Shown in pieces: positions 14,151-26,553 of a DNA stretch of 64,000 bases. Location: the NCBI RefSeq assembly GCF_022539315.1, contig NC_066316.1:36147245-36211244 (forward strand), given 5' to 3'. The translations under genes were made by a program, and so were the position numbers. This DNA is from Serinus canaria (taxonomy: Eukaryota; Chordata; Aves; Passeriformes; Fringillidae). How positions within the stretch are numbered: the stretch's first letter is position 1; each line of letters starts with the position of its first letter. The notes beneath the pieces are model-generated. The model ran no database searches. It worked only from the letters and a program-made list of their open reading frames with translations, and had not been told where the DNA came from.

Positions 14151-15224
14151 TTAACATAACCCCCGTGCTCTCAAATCTACCAAATGTAAGATGGCTGTTG
14201 GCTCTTCACAGCTTTATTTTTATTATTAAAAGACAGAGGCATATTAGTTAAAATGATGAATGACTTCTTTACTTACTGTAGGTATTGATTGCTTTCACTT
14301 TGTGACAGGTCTGAAATGCACATACTTGAGAAAATCCAAGTAGACTTTATGCACTTGACAGGCTTGACTGAATTGCAAAGGTCTAAGAATTGGTTCAGGA
14401 AATTAGTTCAGCTTGACACACGTTGGAAAGAGCTGCTCTTTTCATTCATGTGTACAGGGCAGGATTATTAGCTGATAAACGGTATCAACAACAAAAATGC
14501 AGGGGGTATTTGTGTGAGATACTCCTGTTTTCCTGCAAGATGTGGCAGAAGTGTGAATAAACTATGTGGAAAGGCATGTTGAATGCAGTCTTGTAATCAG
14601 TTCTGTTGTATCTGACACTTATCTTGTGAGTGGGGCTGAAAGTCAAGTGCCTGCAATCAGCAGAGAAATGTAGATGCATTGCCATTATAAATTAAGCAGT
14701 CTAATTGTATTTGGTTGACTTTGTTGTGGTATTTGAAATTTATTAGGCCATTTCCTGGCAAGCAGAAACTATTATGTGATGTTTTTAGAAGTGCACATAT
14801 TTTTTAAGTTACATGAGTGCAGGTGTGGCTCTGATAGGACCTGCTAGCCCCTTTTTAACCTCTTCAACTTCTTCTCAAGATTTTAATCATGAGTTAAAAA
14901 ATAAAGAAAAAAAATATGTCTGGGGAGGATGTGCCCACTGGGGCAATTTTGGTTGAGCTGTCTTAGTTGTTTTTTCCCTTTCTCATAAGTTTTCTATTGT
15001 TTCCTATCAATATCAATCTCCTGGAAATTCTTCTAGCCACCTCTGCATTTGGTGTTGCTCTTTTGCCTTCTCAGTACACATTGGAAAAGCTAATTCTGAA
15101 CAGAATTACCTGTTTGTAGACTGTAATGATGACAAGATTTAGCAATAACCACATTCCTTAGAGGAAAGATTCTTAACCTGACCATAATACTATGTTAGAG
15201 GTCAACTGACAACCCCTGTTTACT

Positions 15225-15276
15225 TTGGGGTTTGGTTTTTGTTGTTGTTTTTTGTTTTGTTTTGGCTGTTTGTTTT
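15225..15276. repeat. T/G low-complexity tract
   Basis: Consecutive GTT, GTTTT and GTTTTTT units form a simple-sequence tract without further structure. Confidence 0.7.
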
Positions 15277-15770
15277 AGAACCGGCCAAGATGCTTACTTT
15301 TGCTTGTTTTATAAGGGGTTGTGGTCATTTGCAAAATCTTGTTTATACTGTGTTGGAAAATAAATAATTTATTTTTTATAGGTGCATCTTTCCTTTTTTG
15401 TTGCAGCAGAAACTTTTTTAGAGATTAAAGTATAACTGAATCCATTAGATCAAATTTTGTGCATTTTCTCATCCATTAAATTAGTCACATTGGGTGAGAT
15501 GCAGTGGATACCTTTTAAGGGACCTGATACTATCTCCAGGTGGAGTTTACAGGTAATAAGAAGTGCACAGAAGTATCTGACAGTGACTTTAAAATTCCTT
15601 TAATAAAGCCTATGACATCAACAAAATATTGAGAAGGACAGAAATATACCAGGGAAATTGCCTTACTTCTTAAAATGTTCTAAAATATGTAAATCCTCTA
15701 TATATGAATATGTGAATCTGACTATAAAGGTTATAAGAGTTAGAACTTTAGATCATGCTGTTTTACACTT

Positions 15771-15925
15771 AGAGATGTTATAAATACAAAGACAAATACA
15801 AATACATCATCCAGAGATGTTATAAATACAAAGGAATATTTTGGTCCAGGAGGGGAAAGAAGGATTGAAAGAGAAAGCAATGATTTCATTAGCAGGATTG
15901 GAAAAGAAAGCAATGATTTCATTAG
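15771..15925. repeat. Two adjacent short local duplications
   Basis: A 21-base unit beginning AGAGATGTTATAAATACAAA occurs at 15771-15791 and again, identical, at 15813-15833. About 30 bases further on, a 31-base unit beginning GGATTG and ending TTTCATTAG occurs at 15862-15892 and at 15895-15925 with very few differences. Two independent tandem-type duplications within 155 bases suggest recent replication slippage. Confidence 0.85.
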
Positions 15926-18900
15926 ATTTCATTTCTACCATTCAGCTCTCTGAGAGGCATTCTACATCTACTTGTCATTCAAAGAAATCTCAAAGATGAA
16001 TGGATAATTCATTCATTAAATGGCACCAGGAGGGAGTAGCCTTATTCAAATAATCTGACTGAAGTGTCAGTTTGACAAAAGATCCAGTTTTGAGTGGTGC
16101 TTAGATTTTTGTGTATGTGTTTGTTACTGCAGCATCGTTAACCCTTGGGGACAAGGGATACAAAGGAAATATTAACGTTATCCGAGGTTGCTATGGGAAT
16201 TTGGTGCTTTGTGGCAACGCATCTGCTAGTTGTGTAGTTGTGTTACAAAAGAAAGATGGAATATGTGTTGGTGACTTGACACTAATGATTCCAGTAAATC
16301 CTGGTATCTCTTGGAAAATTACGAGGGGATATACCAAGGCCAGATATCCTTGCAGTGTATTAAGGTTATTGCATCTAGTCTTCTCATGGAGGAATGTGAA
16401 AACTGTGGGAAGGACTTCTCTGATTGCTGTGGGTATTGATTCCTTTAAATTCAGCATCCAGAAAGTTTTAATTACTCTGCTTTGGAAATCTGCATCTCAC
16501 CTGTTGCTGCTGGGACTGTGTGGAACTTCAGTGTGTTTGGGACTAAAATTGCACATGCTCCTTTTTCAACTCTGAACTCCTTATTGTGTTTTGGTGAATA
16601 ACATATAGAACAAACAAAGTCTGCCTTCAAAGTGTTTTTGCTTGAGCTTCTAATCTAAATTGAGAAGTGTATCCTACTCTACCACAATGTGGTTAAGGTT
16701 GTGTCATTGCTCAACCTTGAAGATGAAGCAGCTCCCCCCAGCTAGCAAAATGAAGATTTCACACTTGTTTCTAGCTCTGAATCATCCTCAGGCATTGCAC
16801 CTTAAAAATCAAAAACCAATTGTACATGTACAAGATTTTAGATTTTGTTTATAGAAATCCAACAGCTGCTAGTATTTTTTGTCTCAAGGGCTGGCTTTTC
16901 AGGTGGGAGGATAAAGAATGCTGCAGGAAAACATCTACTTATATCTGAAATGTTTATAAATTGCTTTTCTCCTGGTAGTTAGTGTGAATACCTACAAAAT
17001 ATTGCATGACAAAATAGGGGGTTTTATGCAGTACAAATACAATTTTTACTTGATTTTAATGAACTGTTCCTAATGCTCATCTTAATCTTTGATTAATGCA
17101 GCTGTCTAAACTCCCCAAATGCTTATGAGTCCGAAGATAATGCACCAGCTCTTACTTTTAATAATTCAAACATAGTAAAACTTTGATATATCAGCAAAAT
17201 ACCTTTCTCACTTGTGGGACCTGAGGGAAAGGGAAGGTTGGGTTTTGCTAGAGGATGGATGCTCCATTTCTGGTGTGCCCCTAGTCTTCAGTTTTGGCAT
17301 CATAGCTGAAATAAGTGGGCTGCTTTGTTTATCCAGAAGTTCTAGGTTGAAGTTTGTGGGCATGCTGGGTCTGTCTGGTTTGCATGTGCCCTTTGGGTGG
17401 ATAGTGTTCTGCCTTTTTGAAGTCACCCAGAGAAATTGAGATTTGGGAACAACTGAGTGGTGTAAGTGAAAAAAGGCCACGTTGTAAAGCATTTGGTCTG
17501 GGAATCTGACTCTGTGGTGTACAGTCTCTAGATGGCTGACAACAGCAGAGGAGTTTTCTCTTGGTGACAGCAGAGACAGCAAATTACGTATTTTCGTTGC
17601 ATCAGATGGGAGTGCAAGTGAAGTGAGCACATCTGGTACTGATGTGCAGACACCAGGGACCTTGCAAAATCAAGTCCTTCATCTGATCACTTAAACTTGC
17701 CCCTTCAGTTTGAAATAGGCTGTTATAGACAGGTATTTCCCAATTAAATTGGAAAGCTGAATTAATCTATGTAATAAAATGTGAGGCAGCTAAATTTAAA
17801 ACACTATAGCAACCTAAAGATACCATTACTAAAAAATAAGCTTTAGAAGGGGACAGTGGCATGATTGAGACCTCTTTCCTTGCCTTATAGAAGGATGGAG
17901 AAGGGGGTACTAAGGAATGACTCCTGGTGATAGTTTGTTGGGTGTGAGCCATGTTCAGCCCTGTGCAGCTCACAGGGGGAATAGTGGCACTGAGTGAGGT
18001 ACCTGTGCTTCTTCACTAAGATCAGAGGGGTGGCCAGAAGGAATTCTGAGGGGAAGTAATAAGGGTTGTGCTGTCCACAGAGCCCAGATAATTGTTGTGT
18101 CTGTAATGTAAATTGCTCACCTTTGGTTTTAACAGCAACAAAAACCCATGGAGTTTTCCCAGCCTAGTTAATGACCATAACTCTCATAAGCAACCTTGCA
18201 TGTTAAGAAATGAGAATGAACACTTTGCAATGTTACTAGAATAATGCATCATGTTCAGTATCTTCTACAGGAAAATGAAAGGGAAGGGAAGCCTCAAAAT
18301 CTGTCTCATTTTTACTCACCCAGAGTAAATATCTTTACTTATACATTTGAGGTACAAGAATTGCTCTGTGTGTGCTTTCACATTAAATGCTTACTTACTG
18401 TCTAAAAGTGTACAGAACTTCAGTAATGTTTTCTTAAGTCATATGGCTAAATTAAGACAGTATCAGAAAACAGTGCTACAAATCAGGAGGTGCTTTTAAC
18501 CTTTAGATTGTAATGTATAGGTCTGGTAGTTCTCCTAGTTTTCATTGGATTTTTATACTTCCCCCATGAATTTTTATTTTGTTTTCACTGTCCACTGATC
18601 AGAAGTGTTTTCTTAGAATAGAAATTTCTGCTGACATATCAACTTTGGACTGTGTTATAAAGATAAAATTTGGTGTCACAGCCACAGGTTCACAGCAAGG
18701 TCTTGTTTAAGACAGATAGTGATGCTTGCTTAAGATAGGGCTCAGATAGTAAATAGATTAGCTAGCTGTATTGCACAGCTCTAATTATGATGTTATCTAC
18801 AAAATCAAACTCCTCAGAGTTACAGCTACATGACAAAAAGCACATTTGATAATTTTCCTGTTGGTCCAAAATGGCCCCAGAGATGCTGAGTAACACAAGT

Positions 18901-19100
18901 CAAGGGTTGTGACTATAGCTTTGAACATAACTGTACAAATTCTTCTTGCATTACAGTGCATTTTAGACTATTCTTGTTTTAAAGATTTTTTTTTTGTCAC
19001 TTGGAATATTTGGAAATTGATAGTTAGGTAAGAAGGATAAATGCAAAACTTTATCTGTATTTACAACCGTTTTTCTTTCTTTCTTTTTTTTTCTAAACAG

Positions 19101-19164
19101 GAATGAAAATCTGCTCAGGTGCTCTCAGTGCAAGGTTGCTAAATACTGTGGTAGATCTTGTCAG
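19101..19164 (+). CDS. SMYD3: SMYD3 internal exon: middle of MYND zinc finger
   Basis: This 64-nt exon encodes part of the MYND zinc finger of SMYD3, a SET-domain protein lysine methyltransferase (reported substrates include histone H3K4, H4K5 and MAP3K2). The first G is the third base of a split codon. The next 21 codons contain RCSQCKVAKYCGRSCQ, matching human SMYD3 residues 61-76 and supplying the zinc ligands at positions 62, 65, 71 and 75. The first cysteine pair (49/52) must lie in an upstream exon outside the window. The acceptor is strong: a long T/C tract then CTAAACAG. The donor is CAG|GTAAGA. The exon ends in phase 0, agreeing with the exon at 25348. SMYD1 and SMYD2 differ at several of these positions, so the SMYD3 assignment is firm. 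Confidence 0.95.
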
Positions 19165-20029
19165 GTAAGATAAAAATAACAGCTGTAAAGGGTTTAAGAA
19201 AATAGGCATTTGAAGACTTTTTTTTTACAGTCTCTGTATGTTTTGCATGTTGTCATACCTCCAAACTGTAATTTATTTGTAGTTTTGGACAGGGTGGGTA
19301 AAAATGCTGGCTTGTTTTATCTGAGTATTTTTAAAGCTAGAAATGTGAGATTCTGATAAGTACAAAAGACAAAAATAAGTTGAAATGTGTGCTGTTTGAC
19401 TGTACTTGGTGAGAGGGGCAGGAATAATTCCTAAGCTTGTCTGTAGACTGGAAGCTCTAAGTCAATTCTGCAGTAAAACAATTTGTATTTCAGGAGTACT
19501 TTTTAAAATGGTAAATTGTATATTCCAGTTTTTTAAGAGGAAATAAGGGTCAAGAATCTGTTGAGAAGAGAAGGCTTTAAGGAAAACTGCATCTCTGAGG
19601 AGTTTTTCAAGGGGAAAAGTGATGCATGGCAGGAGGACAAGGGACAGCAGGCATAAGTTGAAAGACCAGAGGTTTGCATGGGATACAAGGAAACTCTTGA
19701 CAGCCAAGAGGTGGGACAGGCTGGCCAGGGTGTTTGTGTGATCTCTGTGTTTGAGGGTTTGGAGAGCCTATTGGATAAAGCTCTGAGCTGGGTCTGACCC
19801 CAGAGCTGACCCTGCTTTGCAGCTAGAGCTCTCCATAGATCCATTCAGCCTGAGGTAACCTGTGATCCTATCCTATGAAATATTTCTCAAAGGTGAAAAG
19901 TTCTCAAAGGCTTAAAATCTCAAATCTCAACTTTTATATAAGACTTGATATAGAGGATTGCCTTGTAGAACACTTGGAAGTTTTATATAATGGAAATAAT
20001 GGTTCTAATGGTTCCTCGCTGTTTTGCAC

Positions 20030-20088
20030 TTTTTTTTTTTTTTTTTTTTTTTTTTGTTGTTGTTGTTGTTGTTGTTGTTGTTGCTGTT
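20030..20088. repeat. Poly(T)26 followed by (GTT)n
   Basis: Twenty-six consecutive T residues run directly into about eleven GTT units, one of them interrupted as GCT. Its mirror on the opposite strand is (AAC)n followed by poly(A). This arrangement can arise by expansion at the A-rich tail of a retroposed sequence, although the CR1 about 200 bases away is separate from it. Confidence 0.9.
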
Positions 20089-20267
20089 GGGAGGCCGAGG
20101 GTTGGTAGTGGTTGATTTTTTTGGGGGAGGATGTGTGTGCAATTTTTTTTCCTTTTCCTAAAGAGAGAAAACTGAAGAAAAGAAGCTGAAGCTACTGGTC
20201 AAAGTAGACTAGCAGTAATACTCTATAACTTTTAAAGTTAAGTCTTCATTCCCACAATCCTGGAATG

Positions 20268-20905
20268 AAAGCATTATCATCATTGAATAGTTAGTGTTGG
20301 AAGGGACCTTAGAGATCATCTAGTTCCACCTTCCACTAGATCAGGTTGCTCAAAGCATTGGTCAAAGCATGCCATCCAACCTAGCATCAAACACTTCAGG
20401 GATGGAGCATCCACAGCTTCCTTGGACAACCTGTTCCAGTGCCTCACCCTCACAGTAAAGAAGTTCTTCCTTATGTCTAAGTTACGTATACTCTCAGCTT
20501 GAAGCCATCTCTTCTTGTCCTACCACTACATGCCCTTGTGAACAGTCCCTCTCCAGCTCTTTTGTAGGCTCCCCCCGTTCAGGTACTGGAAGGCTGCTGC
20601 AAGGTCTCTCAGCCTGTCTCTATAGGAGAGGTGGTCCAGCTCTCTGGTCAGCTTTGTAGCCCTCCTCTGGACTTGCTCCATGTTCTTCTTGTGTTGTGGT
20701 TGCCAGAGCTGGAGGCAGGACTCCAGGTGGAGTCTCACCAGAGAGGAATAGAGAGGCAGAATCCCTTTCCCTGCTTTGCATGCAGCCCAGGACACGTTTG
20801 GCTCCCTGGGCTGTGAGTGCCCATTGCTGGGTCATGTTGAGCTTCTTGTCAACCAATACCCCCAAGTCTTTTTCTTCAGGGCTGAGCTTGTCACGTATCA
20901 CGTGC
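20268..20905 (-). mobile_element. CR1 LINE, 5'-truncated copy, antisense to SMYD3
   Basis: The minus strand encodes the C-terminal part of a CR1 non-LTR retrotransposon reverse transcriptase. One frame (within 20620-20901) contains EEKDLGVLVDKKLN, then GAKRVLGCMQS. It continues in another frame (within 20526-20795) with KGILPLYSSLVRLHLESC, WQPQHKKNMEQVQRRATKL and LSYRDRLRDL. The change of frame falls at about 20760-20800, so the copy is broken. Below about 20526 comes the typical CR1 3' untranslated region, ending near 20270 in the widespread avian GGAAGGGACC...AGATCATCTAGTTCCA type sequence. Only the 3' end of the element is present, as is usual for CR1. It is not active. Confidence 0.95.
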
Positions 20906-23900
20906 TTCTAGAAACAATTCTGCTTTAATATAATCTGTAGTGTTCTCAAGATCCCACAAATCCCTCCTTTTGGGGATTAAAACATATGGAGAGGGAAAAG
21001 AGGAAGATCTGTCATTTTGATTCATTGTATGGCAAATGTGTGCAACATACATTAGGTGCTTACTGTAGCAGCAATAATAATGCCCCAGGTAGATTTATTA
21101 TGGGAGATCATAAGGAAAACATGGCCATTAAGACTATAAAAGACTGGAGTATTTGCAAGGTAAGTTTAAAACATCTTCTAGGAGAGTCATTGGTAAAGCT
21201 TCTGCTGGCAGGTCTCTAATATGAAATGAGACACTGCTGACACTGACCTGCAAAAGCAAATCTGCAAGGTGTAATGCAATAACCTGTTCAACTTAGGTGT
21301 AGAGGCAATGGAGGTAAGAATTGGAGCTTCCTCTTTGAGAAGCACAACTGTCTGAACATTCTTCAAGGATTCATAAGGGATAGCCTGAAGCCATCTTGAG
21401 TGTCTTTGCTTTGTGCTTCCAGCTCTGGGGTTTGCATGCTGGAAGCCATCCGTAGTTGGGGATAGGGATTTCATCCGTGGTAGGTAGGGATTTCAGTGAG
21501 ACAGGCTACTGCTGCTAAAAGGAATCTGCACTTAACACACTGTGCATTGGCAGTTACATAATTTCTTGAACTGTTTCTATAAAAAAATTAATATTGAATT
21601 AATGTATGTAATATCCTATGATACTGGGTAGCAATAGAGAATAACAGGAAAAAAGAAGTTATTTTGTAGTCAAAGCAGTGAATTTATTGGGATTGATGAC
21701 TTGAAACAGGTGATACAGATCTCTGCTCTTGAGAACTGTCTTCTGATTCATATTTGTTCTAACAAGCAAGCTAAACCATTGTGCTGTTCTGGTTTTATAG
21801 CAGCTGTTAGGAAAGCTAAACCAAATGCTTTGTGCCCTACTTAGCCTCTGTAGCTAAAGGGCAATTCATTAACATGTGCACTTCTAATTGAACTAATTGG
21901 TCAACAAATAAACAGCAGGGTATTGATGAAACTGCATTTTGCACATTTAAAAAAGTGAATATTGGCAAAACAGGACTATTTTAGTTTTATAAATACAGAT
22001 AACTTTGAAGTGCGAATTATGCAGTTGAATTTGCAGTTCACACTTAGTTGCAGAATAATTTAATTATTTTTGAATGTGTGATACTGCAACTCAAAACACT
22101 TAGGCTTAAAACCTTTAATTTTTCTGGAGTTTTGTAATTAATGCATTATATGAAAACAGAATTAATACAAAAACCCTGAATTTAAAAGTTTAATTCAATA
22201 GGTGTACTGGGTCTAGAATAATGGTGGATTTTGTGAAAGAAACTTCAATGTAAATACAACTGGATTTATATTTCAGAGTGTACCGAAAGGAAAATTTTTT
22301 TAGGCTGCAAATGTTTTGTAAAAATCTTCATTTGTTTTAAAATGTCAAGTGGTACAAAAAACTATCTTCAGACTAACCTTAAGGGGAAGAAACGTCTTTG
22401 AAATGTCTCTCTTTTTGTAATTTGCAGTGAGAATAGTTATCTTTTAAGGGAATATGTATGCAGAGCTAGTAGTTCTGAAAAAAATCTATAAACAAATCAG
22501 AATACCCATTTTTTTACAAATCTCCATAATGTCTGTTTCAAATATGTTTATGAGTGAGTTGTTCCAAATTAAAAAAAAAAAAATCCCATTTTTTTTTTCA
22601 GGCCAGTTGAAGCAAGCTGATTTAATTTAATTTAAAATATATTAGAAATGTGAAACTTGAACTTATCACAAGAGATTCTTTGGGCTGAACTTTTGCAACT
22701 GAATTCTGATTTCAGGATTTAGTACATATAGATTTTTTGCTTTAAATTTTTTTTTCCACTCAGACTTAATTGGTTTTTGCCCCTATTTGACATTTCCCTG
22801 TTGTAGTCCTTTTTCCACTGGTTGATGCCTAGTTTCATGGGCTGCCTTCCTTCAAGCAGTGTTATGTTGGCTGGATGTCTCACCAAAGGTAGGGTTATCA
22901 CATCCACCGCTCCTCATAATCACTGTTGTGATCACTCCTGGCAATGTTTATTAATGTGGTATATCCCATGGATTGGGGACCAATGAGATAGATGATAATC
23001 CCTGAAAAATAGAAGAATAATTTCAGGCAGAATTCAGAATGTGATATTGTCAAACATCATTGAAACAATGTCATAAAATTAAAATATCATAATTAAAAAA
23101 AGACATTTTGTGAAATTTTTGGAAATGACAGATTACTTGCTTTTAAGAGATCAAAACTTTCCAATGGAAAAATATCTTAAAATATCTTTTTTTTTTTTTA
23201 AAAATCATCTCTAGTCTTTAACAGCTTTTTATTAGCACATTAATCTGCAGGAGGCGTTAATTTTCTGTGATCTTGCATAGAAGACAAGGAAAATCTTTGT
23301 CATCAACATTTCTGTAGGATCATTTGGAGAATCAGGCTCCAAAGGGAGACAGCAGTAGCATATGTCTGTGAAAGAATTGGATGTGCCTTGGCAAAATGGC
23401 TCAGCTGAAAATATGCAAGACGTTGCAGGCGTTTGTGAGGGGTCTTTGCCCCTGGCCTGAGCCAGCAGGAGGTGATCCTGGCTTGTGCAGGGAGCTGTTG
23501 GAGTTGGTCTGGTGCTGGTTCAGTGGGCAGACTTTCAATCTGCCACCAGTTAAGAGCTCTGTGCTACACCATCTCTGTAGCACCTATCTCTGTGGGTGTT
23601 GACCATTTTCCCTTGGGTGAAGCCTGAGGATTTGCACTTGGGATGCATTGAGATTGAAGGAGAGACAGTGCTTTGGGAGGAGACAAACAGAAAGATATTC
23701 TTTCCAAGTTCCTAAGTGTAGTGAAACCTTGCCTTGTTCACTTGCCTTTCTTTGCCTCCTTCTATTGGTGTTCCTTTCTAACAGGGGAAAAATGAATCTT
23801 TGCAAAATTGGAAGACCTTCCCTGGCAAGGAGGAGAAAGGTCATACAAGGTGGCCATGTCTCTGCATGACAGTGTTTTTACTCGAGCTGGGTATAGGATA

Positions 23901-24131
23901 TAAAACCTTGACTGAAAGCCAGGATACACAGAATTAAGAAAACCCTTCCGCCAGGAAATGTGATACTAACATAAGTCCAACCAAGAAGTATTGTTAGAAA
24001 CTGACTTTAAAAGCAGGTCTCTCCAGGGTCACAAATCTTTGTTTTCAATTGTCCTGTAATTTGTATCCATTTTTTATGGCTAGTAAGAAGAAATATTTTT
24101 GAATTTCATTATATTATTGCATTTGGACCTT

Positions 24132-24146
24132 TCCTCTCTCTCTCTG
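24132..24146. repeat. Short (CT)n tract
   Basis: About seven CT dinucleotides in a row. A minor simple repeat. Confidence 0.7.
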
Positions 24147-25347
24147 ATTTGGGAATAAGTGACAGGCAATCCCCATTCTATTGTAGCTCCTTCTGCAGAG
24201 GAATCAGAGTGATTCCTTTTTAGCATCAGTTTTGGACAAAGTGCTTTTTCACAAGAGCACTGTGTGTTTAAACTATTCTTACCACGTGGGAATGCTCTCA
24301 AAGAAACATGGCATGTGATGCTATGTGGTCCAGAATATTTCATCTCATTAGTGCTATACCGGTTGGGTAAGTTATTAATCATTTTGATGTCACCTCTAGC
24401 ATGTTTAAAATTCTGTGCAACATTTATGTAGAGGAAAAAATTTGACAGTAAAGGCTTACTCCTAGGGACATTTTTAGTTTAAGTTGGATAAAAATGCCAA
24501 TATAAATATATTACACAGAACGATGTCTGGACATTTACAAGCATGACTTTGTTTTTTCTAGACAAGGATAATTCTATTCAGCACTAAATACTTAACTTTT
24601 ATTTGCCAGACAGCATGTGACACTAACTGTATTTGGATTAATGCCTTCTTGGTGTCATTTTTTCGCCTTGTAGAGTTATGGGTAAAAGAAATGAAATCAC
24701 AAATCTCTCATGTATCTGAAAGAAATAAGTAGTTCCATTTATTTATTACATGTAAGCCACAGGGGAAAAAATCCTGAATTAAATATAATAAACACTACTG
24801 GTGCTGATGCCTTGTTACCTGAAACAATTCCCTCACTTAAATGCAGCTTAGGAAAAAATTGTGTGATTGCCTTTGGAATCTTTGTAACTCACATGTCAGC
24901 ATCTCCAGGTCTGATGTGCCCTTACACATAGCTCTGCCATTTTATCTTTTTTTTCTTTAATTGCTGAACATGTACTTAACATTAGACAATCATTTTCTCT
25001 GTGGCACTCACCTAACAGAAACTGGTTTTCTGGCTTCATGTTTTTTTTTCCTTACTGCATATTTGCTAGAAAATGTCACCTTCAGAAGCCCTTGGTTCCG
25101 AGTACTTGTCATTGTACCAAATTTTTGTTGTGCCCTGTTGTTTTAATATGCTATATACTGTTGCTGCTTCATGCCACAACAAATGAGAATTAGTGCATAT
25201 TGTTTTGAGCATGTTTGTGTGCGTATATAACTATAGATAACTATATGTATATAAAATGTGTGTACGTGTAAAAAAAGTAGGATACAGGTTATGTAAAATA
25301 AAATGCACCTGATTTTCTTTTTCTTCCTTTTTAAAATATCCTGATAG

Positions 25348-25455
25348 AAAGAAGCTTGGCTGGACCACAAGCAGGAATGCAAGTGTCTTAAGAGCATCGT
25401 GCCAAATTTTCCTCCAGACTCTGTCAGACTTGCTGGAAGGATTGTTTTTAAACTA
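25348..25455 (+). CDS. SMYD3: SMYD3 internal exon: end of MYND finger and following linker
   Basis: This exon has 108 nt, exactly 36 codons, phase 0 at both ends. It starts KEAWLDHKQECKCLKS, aligning with human SMYD3 residues 77-92, and provides the last two MYND zinc ligands (His83 and Cys87 by human numbering). The second half reads PPDSVRLAGRIVFKL, the conserved stretch of residues 98-112 that resumes the SET fold after the MYND insertion. The donor CTA|GTAAGT is strong. The acceptor (TTTTTAAAATATCCTGATAG) has a poor pyrimidine tract, so inclusion may depend on exonic enhancers. Skipping this exon would keep the frame but remove half of the zinc finger. Confidence 0.96.
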
Positions 25456-26553
25456 GTAAGTGAGGTTCTTTTAGATTGATTCAGTGCAGCAAATTCTGGT
25501 AAATACTTTCTCACTTTACATTATTAATGCAATTATGAACTACAAGGCTGAAGTGACTGGGAGTGCTGAAAAAAATTAGGCTGCAAATTGCATTACAAGT
25601 TTACTGATTAATTTGCAGAAATACTGAAAGGATCAAGAGATTCCAAAACAGACATTACTAAGCTCAAGGGACGTGTTTATTGACTTTCTTTTCCTATGGC
25701 TATGTGGTAGCATTCTAAGCTTATTCCTGCCTGGAAGCAAAACATAGGGGGAGACACTGTTTTCCCTTCAATAGTACTGAAGTTATTGGTGCTTTTCTGT
25801 TAACCTAATGGAAGCCTCATTAGGTGTTGTTTGAATGAGCAGTAAGGGCAGAAGCACTGGTAGCTAGCCCTTTCTTTAGAGGGCATAATGCCATGCTTTC
25901 CATGCTGCACCCTCTTAATCTCAATCACCTTTTTTAATGTTTTTCTAAACTCTCATGGAAGTCCTGGGTGTTTGACATTCCGACAGTTTGATTGCTTTAC
26001 ATGACTAAATTTTCTGATAGTTTAAGCAGCTTATAAATGTGTGGGATTGTAAATCAAAAGGGATTTGCTCATTTTTTTGCTGAACCTGCTATGATTCTGC
26101 CTGTGTTGAATAAAAGTGCAGGCCTTTGTTGTGATCCGAGGTGATAAAATATGATTTCACAGTTATTTTATACATTGTTTCAAAGAGTTCGTGCATGACA
26201 GTTTTTAAAGGGCAAATATGTACCTAGCAATACTGTGCATTAATTAGAGTCACAGGAACTCTGAAACTACAAACCTCATAATCTGATTTCAATTATGCTC
26301 TAAAGGGCTAAATAAGTTACTAAAGGTAAGCTGCCAAAGTGTTAAAAAAAAAAAGAAATTAGTAGAAAGTCTTATAACAACAAAGAAATTTAGTTTTTTA
26401 GGATAGTTTATGCAAAATCCTGGATTTGTGTTGATGCTGTTGGCCTTACCAGATTATCTTACACGTTTATCACATGGAGTAATCAGTCTTGTAGAGTGTT
26501 TGCAGGATAAAAACATGCTATGGGAGTGTTAATGATCTGTTTTTCCTCTACAG
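25456..26553 (+). other. SMYD3: SMYD3 intron (1.1 kb)
   Basis: This is the shortest intron in the window, GTAAGT to TTTTCCTCTACAG. It is AT-rich DNA with no repeat element, RNA gene or conserved frame that I can recognise. Confidence 0.95.

Larger units (their letters stand above)
1..19100 (+). other. SMYD3: SMYD3 intron (partial, 5' side), upstream of first visible exon
   Basis: This is non-coding DNA before the first recognisable SMYD3 exon. The exon at 19101 begins with the third base of a split codon, so another coding exon must precede it, carrying the first MYND cysteine pair. I looked for a CxxC-coding exon ending in a GT donor with the right phase and found none, so this stretch is read as intron. 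It holds a large composite microsatellite (5205-5440), T-rich and TTTG-type low-complexity tracts (about 2028-2092, 12405-12443, 15225-15276), a locally duplicated block (15771-15925) and a GC-richer block (13540-14150). Open frames here (the longest 154 codons at 16111-16575) have no recognised domain. No RNA gene was seen. Confidence 0.75.
19165..25347 (+). other. SMYD3: SMYD3 intron (6.2 kb)
   Basis: This intron lies between the two MYND-coding exons, with GTAAGA at its 5' end and a weak-pyrimidine acceptor CTGATAG at its 3' end. It contains an antisense, 5'-truncated CR1 LINE (about 20268-20905), a T26 plus (GTT)n tract (20030-20088), and a short CT repeat (24132-24146). The rest is AT-rich DNA in which I see no gene. 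A CAG-type donor (AAG|GTAAGT) at 21159 lacks a convincing partner acceptor. Confidence 0.9.

Noticed and set aside
13693..14154. 153-codon + strand frame
   Set aside because: It lies in the GC-richer block where stops are rarer, and the translation shows nothing recognisable.
16111..16575. 154-codon + strand frame
   Set aside because: No known motif, no splice-site support and no sign of a processed transcript; likely a chance frame.
17208..17630. 140-codon minus-strand frame
   Set aside because: No motif, and an overlapping + strand frame of similar quality; treated as chance.
20084..20100. Match to the primate Alu core TTGGGAGGCCGAGG
   Set aside because: Only 14 bases match and the flanks do not resemble Alu. 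It is coincidence, and there is no reason to suspect primate contamination.
21130..21160. Strong donor-like AAG|GTAAGT after an open frame
   Set aside because: No convincing acceptor was found upstream, and the translation has no similarity to SMYD3.
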